A stretch of 37,405 nucleotides of DNA from an uncultured Clostridia bacterium (GCA_947175515.1 CAMWNA010000009.1:1-37405), one strand, 5' to 3'. Shown: positions 22,279-30,542, numbered from the stretch's first letter. A program made the numbers and translations. The notes: a model not told the origin generated them from the letters alone.

Positions 22279-22335
22279 AAAAAATAAAACACTATATATT
22301 GTGTTCTAATTTTAAGAACCTACAATATATAGTGT
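22279..22335 (-). terminator. AT-rich terminator of tRNA-Gln
   Basis: Bases 22322-22335 and 22289-22302 are perfect 14-base inverted repeats enclosing a partly self-complementary loop. On the minus strand the stem starts 4 bases after the tRNA CCA end and is followed by TTTATTTTTT. A copy of one arm (CACAATATATAGTG) lies at 9621 at the far end of the element. Confidence 0.75.
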
Positions 22336-22338
22336 CTA

Positions 22339-22413
22339 TGGCTGGGGTAGCTGGATTTGAACCAACGAATGACGGAGTCAGAGTCCGTTGCCTTACCGCT
22401 TGGCGACACCCCA
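22339..22413 (-). tRNA. tRNA-Gln (anticodon CUG)
   Basis: The 75-nt gene folds as a complete cloverleaf: acceptor TGGGGTG/TACCCCA, D arm with AAGCGGTAAGGC, anticodon stem ACGGA/TCCGT around CTCTGAC (anticodon CTG), T arm with GGTTCAAATCC, discriminator G and an encoded CCA. Gene symbol not assigned because isoacceptor naming is strain-specific. The gene is intact although it contains the element attachment core, so the element supplied a functional 3' half. Confidence 0.95.
22364..22383. other. Right attachment repeat (attR-like) in the tRNA-Gln anticodon/variable region
   Basis: Matches 9579-9598 at 19 of 20 positions. It covers the anticodon stem-loop, a common crossover point for tyrosine integrases. 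Confidence 0.65.
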
Positions 22414-22464
22414 ATATTGAATTGAAAAATACAATTTCGCGCATTAAGCACTTATTGCTTAATT

Positions 22465-22493
22465 ATTATATAAGAGAAACCTGAAAATTACAA
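22465..22493 (-). promoter_or_regulatory. tRNA-Gln promoter
   Basis: Minus strand TTGTAA (22488-22493), 17 bases, TATAAT (22465-22470), about 50 bases before the mature tRNA 5' end. The rest of 22414-22650 shows no gene. Confidence 0.7.
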
Positions 22494-22650
22494 GCGTTTT
22501 TAAAGGGTTTTTTATTTTTTTGTTTTTGCAAACTTTTTAATAAATGATAAGGGCGTGAGTCTGTTGCGCAATTAAAATAAAGCTATCAATTTTTAACGCC
22601 ATTAATTATTATAACGGTTTTAAAAATTTGGTTTCATTGCTATGATGCGT

Positions 22651-22683
22651 AAGGCGCGGAAGCTTTCCAAACTTCCGCGCCTT
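22651..22683. terminator. Hairpin after the potassium-uptake operon
   Basis: AAGGCGCGGAAG (22651-22662) and CTTCCGCGCCTT (22672-22683) form a perfect 12-bp stem 18 bases after the trkA stop. The T tract is poor on the minus strand and moderate on the plus strand, so it may act mainly as a 3'-end stabiliser or a two-way terminator. Confidence 0.6.
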
Positions 22684-22700
22684 TATAATTTTGTAAATTA

Positions 22701-23354
22701 TTAAGACTTTTTATTGGCAAAGGCGAGGATTTTTTCAGTTTCACCAAAGACGAGTATGTGGTCGCCCGCCTCAAAAACGTAGTTGGCGCCGGGGGAGGGG
22801 ACAATGTCCTTTCCCTTTTTTATAAGCAGAACGTTGAGCCCGTATTTTCCACGAGGGTTGGCGTCGACAAGCGTTCTGCCGTTCCAACGCGTCGGTACGG
22901 CGATTTCAAAAATAGAGTAGGTGTTGTCAACTTCGATATAATCGAAAACGTTGCCTGAATTCAATTTAACTGCAAGCTTTTCGGCAATGTCCTTGTTGGG
23001 GTATACTACGTCGTCCGCGCCGACGCGGAATAAGAACTTGCGCTGAATATCCGTTTCCGCGCGCGATACTACGTATTTTGCGCCCAAGTCCTTTAAGATA
23101 GACGTAATTTCTAAAGAGGACTGGAAGTCGTCGCCGATGGCAACCACGCAAACGTTGAACGAGGGAATATCCATTTGCTGCAAGCTGTCTGCGTTCATAC
23201 AATTGGCGATAAGCGCGTTGGTGTATCGGGGCGCGAGCGTATTTATTACGTCCTCATCCTTGTCTACAATCATAACTTCGTCGCCGATGCCCATAAGCTT
23301 TTCGCCGAGCGCCTGCCCGAATTTTCCCATACCTATCAGTAATACAGATTTCAT
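22701..23354 (-). CDS. Potassium-uptake regulatory subunit (TrkA/KtrA family)
   Basis: Cytoplasmic gating ring of a Ktr/Trk K+ uptake system. Residues 1-~125 are a Rossmann RCK_N domain (VLLIGMGKFGQALG nucleotide loop, VDKDEDV, the VVAIGDDFQSSLEITSILKDLGAKYVVSRA stretch). Residues ~135-217 are an RCK_C domain (IFEIAVPTRWNGRTLVDANPRGKYGLNVLLIKKG, GDHILVFGE). At 217 residues it matches KtrA (single RCK) rather than E. coli TrkA (double). The ATG at 23354 has CGGAG seven bases upstream and is preferred to a TTG two codons earlier. It lies 34 bases after the channel gene and is cotranscribed with it. RCK_C domains of this family can bind c-di-AMP. Confidence 0.92.
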   Translation of the reverse strand: MKSVLLIGMGKFGQALGEKLMGIGDEVMIVDKDEDVINTLAPRYTNALIANCMNADSLQQMDIPSFNVCVVAIGDDFQSSLEITSILKDLGAKYVVSRAETDIQRKFLFRVGADDVVYPNKDIAEKLAVKLNSGNVFDYIEVDNTYSIFEIAVPTRWNGRTLVDANPRGKYGLNVLLIKKGKDIVPSPGANYVFEAGDHILVFGETEKILAFANKKS

Positions 23355-23388
23355 ATTCAATCTCCGAAATTTTTGAATTAAACTTGTT

Positions 23389-24738
23389 TCAGCCTATTAA
23401 AAGAGTATCTATCGGCTTGCGTATTTCCGCGGTAGTCTTTTTTTCCGCAAGCGCTAAAGCGAGCGTTAAAATCCCCACCCTGCCGGCGTACATCAGAATT
23501 ATTAATATAACCCTTGAAGCTGCGCGAAGGGACGGCGTTAACGACAGTGAAAGCCCTGCGTTACTTAGCGCGGAAACGCACTCAAATTCAACCGCCGCAA
23601 GCGAAGTTCCGCTCGGTTCGACCGCACATATTATAAGAATCGCGACTACCAAAATCATAAGGCAGGCTGCGAATATGGCAAGCGCTTGAGATAGAAGGGA
23701 GTAGTCTATGCGCTTTTTGCCGATGTTTATATCCCTGCGTCCGCGGAACACGGCAAGCATACCCATAATTATTACGGCGAACGTGCCGACCCTCATTCCG
23801 CCTGCAGTGGAACCGGAGCCGCCGCCTATGAACATCAATACTATAGTTAAAAGACAGCCGCTGTCCGAAAGCGAGGCACAGTCGGTCGTGGCGAAGCCCG
23901 CGCTTCTGGGCGTAGTTGAATTGAAAAGCGAAACGAGCAGCCTTTCGCCGAAATTGAAATCTGCGTGCGCTTCGTTTCTTTCAAATAACAGAAACAGGAG
24001 CATACCGCCGATAATAAGTACGGCGTTAACTATCAGAACGACTTTAGTATTAAGCTGAAATTTTTTGAAGTTCAGCTTGCAGTCAATCATATCCCCCCAA
24101 ACGCAGAAGCCCAGTCCGCCCAAAATTATAAGCGCGCATATCGTCAGCGAAACGACGGGGTCTGCCGCGTAAGCCGTAAGAGAAACGAATTGGCTGTCGG
24201 CAGTGCCCATTAAATCAAAGCCTGCGTTACAGAACGCGGATATAGAGTGCCATACGGAAAAGTAAATTCCTTTTGCCGCGCCGAAGTCGGGGATGAAGCG
24301 AATCATAAGCAGAAGCGTACCCACGGTTTCGCATAAAACCGTCCCGACGACTATCCGCCTTAACAGCTTGCCTATGCCGTTCAGTTTTCCGCGCGAGTCG
24401 AGCATAAACGCGTTGCGGCTTCCGAAGCTCATTCCGTGTTTAAACACGAGAAACGCGGCGGAAACGAGGGTCATAAATCCCAAACCGCTCATCTGAATGA
24501 GGAAGAGAATGACCAGCTGACCGAAAAGCGTCCAGTGCGTTGCCGTGTCGTAAACGGCAAGCCCCGTTATGCAGGTTGCCGAAGCCGAGGTAAACAGCGC
24601 GTTTAAATAAGTTGTAGTCTGTCCGCTTTTGGTGGCGAAAGGGAATATAAGCAGTATGCTTCCTACGATAGTTCCGCCGAGATAAGCGAGAGCGAGTATC
24701 TGCCAGACGGACAGCCTGAATTTCGTTTTGCGTTTCAT
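23389..24738 (-). CDS. Potassium-uptake channel subunit (TrkH/KtrB family)
   Basis: Membrane ion-conducting subunit. The protein repeats the membrane-pore-membrane unit four times; pore loops include SASATCITGL, SAFCNAGFDLMG, NSTTPRSAGFATTD and ALSNAGLSLS, matching the TrkH/KtrB selectivity-filter glycines. The frame is open 49 codons further upstream, but the promoter at 24800-24828 lies inside that extension, so the start is placed at the ATG at 24738 (MKRKTKFRLSVWQILAL), giving 449 residues, normal for KtrB. No clear Shine-Dalgarno precedes it; a stem-loop occupies the leader. It forms an operon with the RCK subunit gene downstream. Confidence 0.92.
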   Translation of the reverse strand: MKRKTKFRLSVWQILALAYLGGTIVGSILLIFPFATKSGQTTTYLNALFTSASATCITGLAVYDTATHWTLFGQLVILFLIQMSGLGFMTLVSAAFLVFKHGMSFGSRNAFMLDSRGKLNGIGKLLRRIVVGTVLCETVGTLLLMIRFIPDFGAAKGIYFSVWHSISAFCNAGFDLMGTADSQFVSLTAYAADPVVSLTICALIILGGLGFCVWGDMIDCKLNFKKFQLNTKVVLIVNAVLIIGGMLLFLLFERNEAHADFNFGERLLVSLFNSTTPRSAGFATTDCASLSDSGCLLTIVLMFIGGGSGSTAGGMRVGTFAVIIMGMLAVFRGRRDINIGKKRIDYSLLSQALAIFAACLMILVVAILIICAVEPSGTSLAAVEFECVSALSNAGLSLSLTPSLRAASRVILIILMYAGRVGILTLALALAEKKTTAEIRKPIDTLLIG

Positions 24739-24750
24739 AAACTTTTTTGT

Positions 24751-24788
24751 GCGTGCCTGAATTTCCCCGATAGGGGGAGGCGGCACGC
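24751..24788 (-). promoter_or_regulatory. Structured leader hairpin of the potassium-uptake operon
   Basis: GCGTGCC (24751-24757) pairs with GGCACGC (24782-24788), and an inner CCCC/GGGG stem fits inside. It fills most of the ~55-base leader between the predicted transcription start and the ATG. It is too small for the c-di-AMP ydaO riboswitch. Confidence 0.4.
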
Positions 24789-24799
24789 CCGTAATGCCC

Positions 24800-24828
24800 A
24801 TTATAAGTATTTGCAGTTTAAAAGTCAA
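24800..24828 (-). promoter_or_regulatory. Promoter of the potassium-uptake operon
   Basis: Minus strand TTGACT (24823-24828), 17 bases, TATAAT (24800-24805); close to consensus. It decides the translation start of the channel gene. The remaining bases up to 25093 hold no gene; a weak TTGTCT/TGTAAT pair near 25035-25061 may serve glmM. Confidence 0.75.
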
Positions 24829-25093
24829 TTTATTTTTCGGTGTTGCATACCGCCGCTTTTTCACCATTTTAAGGCGTTGCGGCATATTTTAAAATTACGG
24901 CGGTTTGCCGTTTGCATGCATATTATGGGCTTGAAATGCCGCGCCGGTACATATGTTCGGCGGCACAGTTGCGTCAAGACGGCAACCCAAGCAAAAAAAT
25001 TCATTTTTTATCGTTTTTGAACGGCGCAAAGGCTTTGTCTGTTTTGTCATACAGATGTAATTGAAAACACTTGTGCGCAGACGGGAGGTGTAA

Positions 25094-26416
25094 GTGGGAA
25101 AATACTTTGGAACGGACGGTTTCCGCGGCGAGGCGGGCGTTACGATAACCGCCGGTCACGCCTATAAGGTCGGCAGAATTTTAGGCGATTTATTCGGGCG
25201 CAGGCGCGGAGTGAAGTGCCGCGCGGTTATTGGAAAGGATACGCGCCTCTCCTCCTATATGCTTGAATACGCGCTTGCCGCAGGACTTACGGCATCAGGT
25301 GCGGACGCGTATATTCTGCACGTCACCACTACCCCTTCGGTATCATATATAACGCGGTGCGACGGCTTCGATATAGGTATTATGATTTCCGCAAGCCATA
25401 ATCCGTACTATGATAACGGAATAAAGTTAATGAACGCGCAGGGCGAAAAGATGGAGGACGGAATTTTATCCGTAATAGAGGATTATCTTGACGGAAAAAC
25501 TGAAGAGGTTCCGTTTGCAAGCGGTGAAAGCATAGGAAGGACGGTTGACTATATTTCGGGGCGCAACAGATATATAGGTCACCTAATATCCCTTTCCACC
25601 TGCTCGTATAAGGGCTTGAGGATTGGTATTGACGCGGCGAACGGCTCGGCATGGCAGATTGCAAGAAGCGTTTTTGACGCGCTCGGCGCAAAGACGTTTT
25701 GTATAGGCGATACCCCCAACGGCAGGAACGTAAACGACGGCGTAGGTTCTACTGATTTAGAAAAGCTTGTAAATCTGGTTAAGGAAAACTCGCTTGATTT
25801 AGGCTTTGCCTTTGACGGCGACGCGGACAGGTGTATCTGCGTCGACGAGCGCGGCGAAGTCGTTACCGGCGACGAGGAGCTGTATATTTGCGCGAACTAC
25901 CTCCGCTCGCGCGGCGAGCTTTCAGGAGATAAAATCGTCTGCACGGTAATGAGCAACGGCGGACTGATAAAAAGCCTGAAATTAAAGGGAATATCCTGCG
26001 AGGTATGCGAGGTCGGTGATAAAAACGTTTGCGATTTAATGAACAGGACGGGCGCGGCGCTCGGCGGCGAGCGAAGCGGTCACGTGGTGTTTTCAAAATA
26101 CGAAACTACGGGCGACGGACTCGTTACCGCAATAATGATTATGGAAGCGGTAGTCGAAAGCAAGCAAAAGCTTTCCTGTTTATTAAAGGGTTATAAAAGC
26201 CTGCCGCAGATTTCCGTGAACGTGCCCGTCGAGGACAAATATTCGGTTATGCCCGTTCTTGAAGCCGAGGCGGAAAAGCTGCAACCCGCACTCGGCGTAA
26301 GGCTGGTCGTGCGCCCTTCGGGCACGGAGAAAGTCGTGCGGATTATGGCGGAAGGTGAAAGAGAAGAAAATTGCGCCGCCGCCTGCGATAAGCTGCGCGC
26401 AATAATCGAAGCTTGA
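25094..26416 (+). CDS. glmM: Phosphoglucosamine mutase
   Basis: Interconverts glucosamine-6-phosphate and glucosamine-1-phosphate for UDP-GlcNAc, the precursor of peptidoglycan. The start is GTG with GGGAGG five bases upstream. Four-domain phosphohexomutase features are present: FGTDGFRGEAG at the N-terminus, the active-site phosphoserine loop ISASHNPYYDNGIK (S101), the metal loop DGDADR (~240-245), the sugar loop GGERSGHVVF and the C-terminal phosphate loop RPSGTEKVVRIMAEG. The 440-residue length is usual. It is followed 25 bases later by glmS, which makes its substrate, so the operon groups two consecutive steps. Confidence 0.96.
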   Translation: MGKYFGTDGFRGEAGVTITAGHAYKVGRILGDLFGRRRGVKCRAVIGKDTRLSSYMLEYALAAGLTASGADAYILHVTTTPSVSYITRCDGFDIGIMISASHNPYYDNGIKLMNAQGEKMEDGILSVIEDYLDGKTEEVPFASGESIGRTVDYISGRNRYIGHLISLSTCSYKGLRIGIDAANGSAWQIARSVFDALGAKTFCIGDTPNGRNVNDGVGSTDLEKLVNLVKENSLDLGFAFDGDADRCICVDERGEVVTGDEELYICANYLRSRGELSGDKIVCTVMSNGGLIKSLKLKGISCEVCEVGDKNVCDLMNRTGAALGGERSGHVVFSKYETTGDGLVTAIMIMEAVVESKQKLSCLLKGYKSLPQISVNVPVEDKYSVMPVLEAEAEKLQPALGVRLVVRPSGTEKVVRIMAEGEREENCAAACDKLRAIIEA

Positions 26417-26441
26417 AAATTAATTTAAGAGGTGAAAATTT

Positions 26442-28226
26442 ATGTGCGGAATTGTCGGGTACTCCGGCAGGGCGGCTGCCGCGCCCGTAATTTACGGAGG
26501 ACTTAAACGCCTTGAATACCGCGGCTACGACTCTGCGGGTATAGCAACCCTCGACGGCGGAAATATTTCGGTTGCAAAAAAACAGGGCAAAGTAAGCTCG
26601 CTTGAAAGCTGCGCGGAAAATTTAAGCGGAGAAACGGGCATAGGACACACGCGCTGGGCGACGCACGGCAAGCCTTCGGATACAAACGCCCACCCCCACG
26701 CGATAGGTAAGTTTGCCGTAGTACATAACGGAATTATAGAAAACTATGCCGAGCTTAAGGCGCGGTATTTTCCCGATACCGATTTTTTGTCGCGCACCGA
26801 CAGCGAAATTATCGTGCGCCTGCTCGATAAATTCTATTCCGGAAATTTATTGCATGCGTTAAAGGAAGTTTCTTCGCTTTTAAAAGGCTCGTATGCGGTG
26901 TTGGTAATATGTGCAGACTTTAAGGGCTTTGCCGTGATGAAGTATAAAAGCCCCGTCATTGTCGGCGGCGGACGCGGCGAAAGCTTTGCCGCAAGCGACG
27001 CGCCTGCGCTTGCCGGTCTTTGCAAAAAAATCAGCATTCTTGAGGACGGCGATTTTGCTCTCGCGTCCGCAAGCGGCGTAAAAATTTACGACAATAATCT
27101 TAATCCTGCCGCTCGTCAGAAAATAATTAACCGCGCCACGGCGGCAAGTCTTGATTTAAACGGCTGCGCACATTATATGCAAAAGGAAATTCTTGAAAGC
27201 CCTTCCGCGGCGGAAAATACCGTCAAAGCATTTTCACGCGTGCAAGGCAAGCTTAAAGAGGTTTTTGCGGACGTGGCCCGCGTGATTATTACAGGGTGTG
27301 GCACGGCTTACAATTCGGGGCTCGTTGCAAAACGCTATATTGAAAGCTTTGCGCGTATGCCTGCGGAAGCCGAAATTGCAGGCGAGTTCAGGTATAAAAA
27401 TCCCGTGATAACTACGGGTACGGCGGTCATTGCGATAAGTCAGAGCGGCGAAACTGCGGACACGGTTGAGGCGGCTAAGCTTGCCAAATCTCTCGGCGCG
27501 AAGGTTATCGCCGTAACGAACGCGCCTTACTCTGCTTTGACGCTTGTTTCCGACGTGGTCGTACCCGTTGCGGCAGGTCACGAAATCTGCGTAGCCGCGA
27601 CTAAAAGCTATACGGGGCAGATTGCCGCTTTGTATTTAACTGCTAAGCTTCTTGCCTCCCTGAATAAAAAGCCCGCGGCGCAAACAATGAAAAATGCAAA
27701 GGCGGAAATATGCGCAATAGTACCATTGCTGACAGATACAGTTGCGCATACCGATATGGACGCACTTGCGCAGGTTTGCGCCCGTGCAGACGGGGTGTAT
27801 TTTTTAGGGCGCGATATTGATTATGCGGTGGCGTTGGAGGGCAGCTTAAAGCTTAAAGAAATTACTTATATTCAAAGCGAGGGATATCCTGCAGGCGAGT
27901 TAAAGCACGGCACGCTTGCGCTTATCGATGAAAATAAAACCGCCGTTGTGATTATAACCGATGAAAATCTTGCAATAAAGTGCGAAAACGCTGTGGAGCA
28001 GGTGCTTTCGAGAAAAGGCAAAGTCGCGGTTATAACCAACGTTACAGGGTGCGCACGGCGGCTTAAAGGCAAAGTTCCCGTAATAGAAATACCGCCGTCT
28101 CCGAAGGAGCTTTCACCCCTTCTGTCCGCGGCGGCAGTACAGTTGCTTGCTTATAAAACGGCGCTAATTTTAGAGCGGAACCCCGACCAGCCGCGCAACC
28201 TTGCAAAAAGCGTGACGGTGGAATAG
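26442..28226 (+). CDS. glmS: Glutamine-fructose-6-phosphate aminotransferase (isomerising)
   Basis: Makes glucosamine-6-phosphate from fructose-6-phosphate and glutamine. The glutaminase domain starts MCGIVGYSG (Cys2 becomes the N-terminal nucleophile) with LEYRGYDSAG, HTRWATHG and HNGIIENY. Two SIS sugar-isomerase domains follow: IITGCGTAYNSG, SQSGETADTVEA, VAATKSYTGQ, then the second with LKEITYIQSEGYPAGELKHG and the C-terminal DQPRNLAKSVTVE. The 594-residue length is normal. AGAGGTG precedes the ATG. No glmS ribozyme fits in the 25-base gap after glmM or is recognisable upstream of the operon. Confidence 0.97.
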   Translation: MCGIVGYSGRAAAAPVIYGGLKRLEYRGYDSAGIATLDGGNISVAKKQGKVSSLESCAENLSGETGIGHTRWATHGKPSDTNAHPHAIGKFAVVHNGIIENYAELKARYFPDTDFLSRTDSEIIVRLLDKFYSGNLLHALKEVSSLLKGSYAVLVICADFKGFAVMKYKSPVIVGGGRGESFAASDAPALAGLCKKISILEDGDFALASASGVKIYDNNLNPAARQKIINRATAASLDLNGCAHYMQKEILESPSAAENTVKAFSRVQGKLKEVFADVARVIITGCGTAYNSGLVAKRYIESFARMPAEAEIAGEFRYKNPVITTGTAVIAISQSGETADTVEAAKLAKSLGAKVIAVTNAPYSALTLVSDVVVPVAAGHEICVAATKSYTGQIAALYLTAKLLASLNKKPAAQTMKNAKAEICAIVPLLTDTVAHTDMDALAQVCARADGVYFLGRDIDYAVALEGSLKLKEITYIQSEGYPAGELKHGTLALIDENKTAVVIITDENLAIKCENAVEQVLSRKGKVAVITNVTGCARRLKGKVPVIEIPPSPKELSPLLSAAAVQLLAYKTALILERNPDQPRNLAKSVTVE

Positions 28227-28291
28227 GGTTTCCGAAATTATCGCGGTTTGATTTTTTAATTGCGGCGCTGTAAAAATATTGCCGAAAAGTC

Positions 28292-28320
28292 TTGAAAATA
28301 AAAAAAATATGTGGTATAAT
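28292..28320 (+). promoter_or_regulatory. Promoter of the 6S-like RNA
   Basis: TTGAAA (28292-28297), 17 bases, TATAAT (28315-28320). The start point would be about 28327, at the base of the closing stem. Confidence 0.75.
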
Positions 28321-28326
28321 TTCCGT

Positions 28327-28540
28327 ACCACAAACGTTATCACAATTAAATAGCCGTATTCTGCGTTTTTTTAAAACACGTAAATCGGATAAGGAAAGGG
28401 GCTACACAACCACGGTTGTGTATCTCTCCTGACAATTTAAAGCTCCTCTTTCCGATGGTGTTGAATTGTGATAATGGTGTGGTAACCGGAGGGATTTACA
28501 TAGCAGGTGTGCTCATATCGGGCACACTTTTATTTTTTTG
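28327..28540 (+). ncRNA. Stand-alone structured RNA, 6S-RNA-like
   Basis: A long closing stem joins TACCACA (28326-28332) to TGTGGTA (28478-28484) and TTATCACAATT (28337-28347) to AATTGTGATAA (28464-28474). Within it lie an open region, a second interrupted stem (around ATCGG…AAAG with CTTTCCGAT at 28448-28456) and a 9-bp apical hairpin (28403-28411/28414-28422). A terminator (GTGTGC/GCACAC, 28507-28527) with a long T tract follows. With its own promoter, no downstream gene on this strand, and closing stem/bubble/internal stem layout, it resembles 6S RNA, the RNA polymerase-binding regulator. The identity is inferred from shape only. Confidence 0.6.
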
Positions 28541-28583
28541 TTTCAGCATTTTGCAGCCTTTTAAAGCTGCGCCAAGTATTCAG

Positions 28584-29381
28584 TTATTCCAAATACTTAT
28601 CTTTCAGCTTTTCTATCTGTCCGTCGGTAAGCGACAGCGCGCTTTTGCAGTATTCTTCTATACTGCCGAAGTTTTCTTTAATATATTCCAACGCGAAGGT
28701 TATATATTTGCGTTTTGCGTTCATCATTGCAAGAAGGATAGTGCGCAGTCTGTGCGGAACGGGAACGATAAACAGCGCGATTTTCTGCCAGAAATGCTTG
28801 TTGCGCTGTGCACGCTGTGAAGCTGTAAAATCCTCTATAATATTTTCTTCGCTTACTCCTAAAAGCCCCTCCAAAAGCATTGCGCAAATTCCCGCCCTGT
28901 CCTTTCCGCCTGAGCAGTGCCAGATAACGCAGCCTTCCGCATTTAAAAGAATTTCAAAAAACCTTTTAAGCGTTGCGCGCGGTTCTTCGTCGGCGAGTAT
29001 GCGGCGGTACATTTCCTTGATATATTCGTCCGCGTTGCCGAATTCCTTTTTTATGCGCTTGCTTTCGCGGTTCATCGTGCTAATCATTTTTTTGTCGCGC
29101 GTAATACCTGCGGTTGCAGTGCATAAAAGTGGCAGGCGGATATATTCCGCACCGCCGATAACCGTATCCGGATATTCCGAAACCTCGGTGTCTATGCGTA
29201 AATCTATTACGGCGGAAACGCCCAAGCTTTTAAAATACGCCAAAGTTTTTTCGGGCAGATTGTAAAGCTTGCCGCTCCTTATAAGCTTTCCGTATTTGAC
29301 CGTTTTGCCGCTTTCGGCTTTAAGTCCGCCTAAATCACGCGCGTTATTCAGTTTTTTAAGTTTGAGCTTTGACGTGCGCAT
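28584..29381 (-). CDS. Tyrosine/lipid phosphatase of the CxxxKDR (Y_phosphatase3) family
   Basis: The active-site loop HCSGGKDRAG gives nucleophile C156, K160, D161 and R162, the P-loop signature of PtpB/LipA-type atypical phosphatases, which act on phosphotyrosine and phosphoinositides. The N-terminal NARDLGGLKAESGKTVKYGKLIRSG is the family's conserved opening, with IDLR (59-62) as the next motif. At 265 residues length is normal. No signal peptide is evident, so a cytoplasmic role is likely. No clear Shine-Dalgarno precedes the ATG at 29381. It stands alone, convergent with the 6S-like RNA. The physiological substrate cannot be told from sequence. Confidence 0.9.
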   Translation of the reverse strand: MRTSKLKLKKLNNARDLGGLKAESGKTVKYGKLIRSGKLYNLPEKTLAYFKSLGVSAVIDLRIDTEVSEYPDTVIGGAEYIRLPLLCTATAGITRDKKMISTMNRESKRIKKEFGNADEYIKEMYRRILADEEPRATLKRFFEILLNAEGCVIWHCSGGKDRAGICAMLLEGLLGVSEENIIEDFTASQRAQRNKHFWQKIALFIVPVPHRLRTILLAMMNAKRKYITFALEYIKENFGSIEEYCKSALSLTDGQIEKLKDKYLE

Positions 29382-29470
29382 AGGTACATTTTAACATACA
29401 CTCCGCATTCAAGTCAACGCAGTTTTACCGCGCAATTTGTCGTATATTGCAGTTGGACTGTATTTTTAAA

Positions 29471-29496
29471 GCCGCCTTTAATCAGGCGGCTTTTTT
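29471..29496 (+). terminator. Hairpin overlapping the end of the membrane-protein gene
   Basis: GCCGCC (29471-29476) and GGCGGC (29485-29490) form a stem; the stop codon of the minus-strand gene is in its loop region. The six-T tract follows on the plus strand, so termination is stronger in that direction. Confidence 0.5.
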
Positions 29497-30393
29497 AATT
29501 TCTTCGTCAGGCTGCTGCAGCTGTGTTACTAGGGATATTACGTAAGAATCGGTGTTCAATACAATTACGTTTAACGAGTACACTATCGTCGGTAAAATAA
29601 TGAGTACCGCAAGAAGCTTGTTTATGTAAAGAAGAACGGCGGCAATTACAACGTTTATTAAAATTATAATAGCCGTCGAAGCAGTGTGTAAAAGCACGTT
29701 TTTTGGGTTTGCAACCTCGCTAAGCTTTAGGCTTTTGTCACGGTGGACAAGCCATGAAACCGTAAGGGAAACCAGTCCCGAAACAGCTGCAATAACGAAC
29801 AGGACTATAAGCGAATAGTATTTCAGGTACGTGGTAACCGCGAACGTTAAAATTACGAATACTGTATGTGCAAGCGGAAGAATTGCGGTGGCTATTACGG
29901 CTTTTTTAAAGGTCCGCTTTGCCGTCTTACGCCTTAATACGAAACGCACGGCGTAGTTTGAGGCGATTACTCCCAAAACAAGGCAAGCGACGGCAAAGGA
30001 AATATCGGCAATTAACCTGCTTTTAAAAGCTTCCAGTATCGCCGTGCATTCTTGCGCAAAGCCTTCGGTCGTAACGTTAAGCGTTTCCAAAAAGCCTATA
30101 ACGGTGTTTTGGAGCCAGTGTGTGGATATAATGCTTTTTAAAGTATCAAAGAAGTTGCCGTTCCATTCAATTTGGTTTACGGAATACGTAAAAAACTCCT
30201 TGACGGACTGCTCCGAGTTTGCCGCGGAAGTATTTATAAGCTCGCCGAGGCTTGTGAGCATTTCCTTAGCGTTTGCAAATGTAGAGGAAATAAACCCGAA
30301 TACAACCAAAAGAAGTACGAGATAAATTATTCCCATAGGTATAAGCAGATAAATAAGGTTTTTGAAGAAGTTTTTCAGTGAAATTTTTATCAT
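29482..30393 (-). CDS. Polytopic membrane protein of unknown function
   Basis: A 303-residue protein with one N-terminal membrane helix (~12-35), an extracellular or luminal stretch of about 90 residues rich in Ser/Asn/Glu, then about six helices from ~130 (ISFAVACLVLGVIASNYAV, ILPLAHTVFVILTFAVTTYL, SLIVLFVIAAVSGLVSLTVSW, ILINVVIAAVLLYI and LAVLIILPTIVYSLNVIVL). The loop between helices 1 and 2 has features of an amphipathic helix. No conserved catalytic motif is seen. It is transcribed alone and divergent from the membrane-protein/RHS operon. I do not recognise the family. Confidence 0.7.
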   Translation of the reverse strand: MIKISLKNFFKNLIYLLIPMGIIYLVLLLVVFGFISSTFANAKEMLTSLGELINTSAANSEQSVKEFFTYSVNQIEWNGNFFDTLKSIISTHWLQNTVIGFLETLNVTTEGFAQECTAILEAFKSRLIADISFAVACLVLGVIASNYAVRFVLRRKTAKRTFKKAVIATAILPLAHTVFVILTFAVTTYLKYYSLIVLFVIAAVSGLVSLTVSWLVHRDKSLKLSEVANPKNVLLHTASTAIIILINVVIAAVLLYINKLLAVLIILPTIVYSLNVIVLNTDSYVISLVTQLQQPDEEIKKAA

Positions 30394-30542
30394 TGGTTTT
30401 ATTTCCGCTAGAAACTTGATTTGGGGGCAAGGCGTAGCGTCAAAGCGCTTTGCCCTTTAGTTTATGTTTAAAATTTTATCATAGTCTTAAGCCGACTGTC
30501 AAAGCATTTTTCTGCCGCCGTTTTCAAAGCAGAAAGCAAAAA

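Noticed and set aside
22299-22484. Small plus-strand open frame across the tRNA
   Set aside because: It is the antisense shadow of the tRNA-Gln gene and has no ribosome site.
24886-25093. glmS ribozyme upstream of glmM-glmS
   Set aside because: None of the conserved glmS ribozyme core segments could be found here or in the 25-base gap before glmS.
28470-28500. T-box-like GGTGTGGTAACCGG before a terminator
   Set aside because: The T-box antiterminator sequence AGGGTGGNACCGCG is not matched and no amino-acid-related gene follows on this strand.
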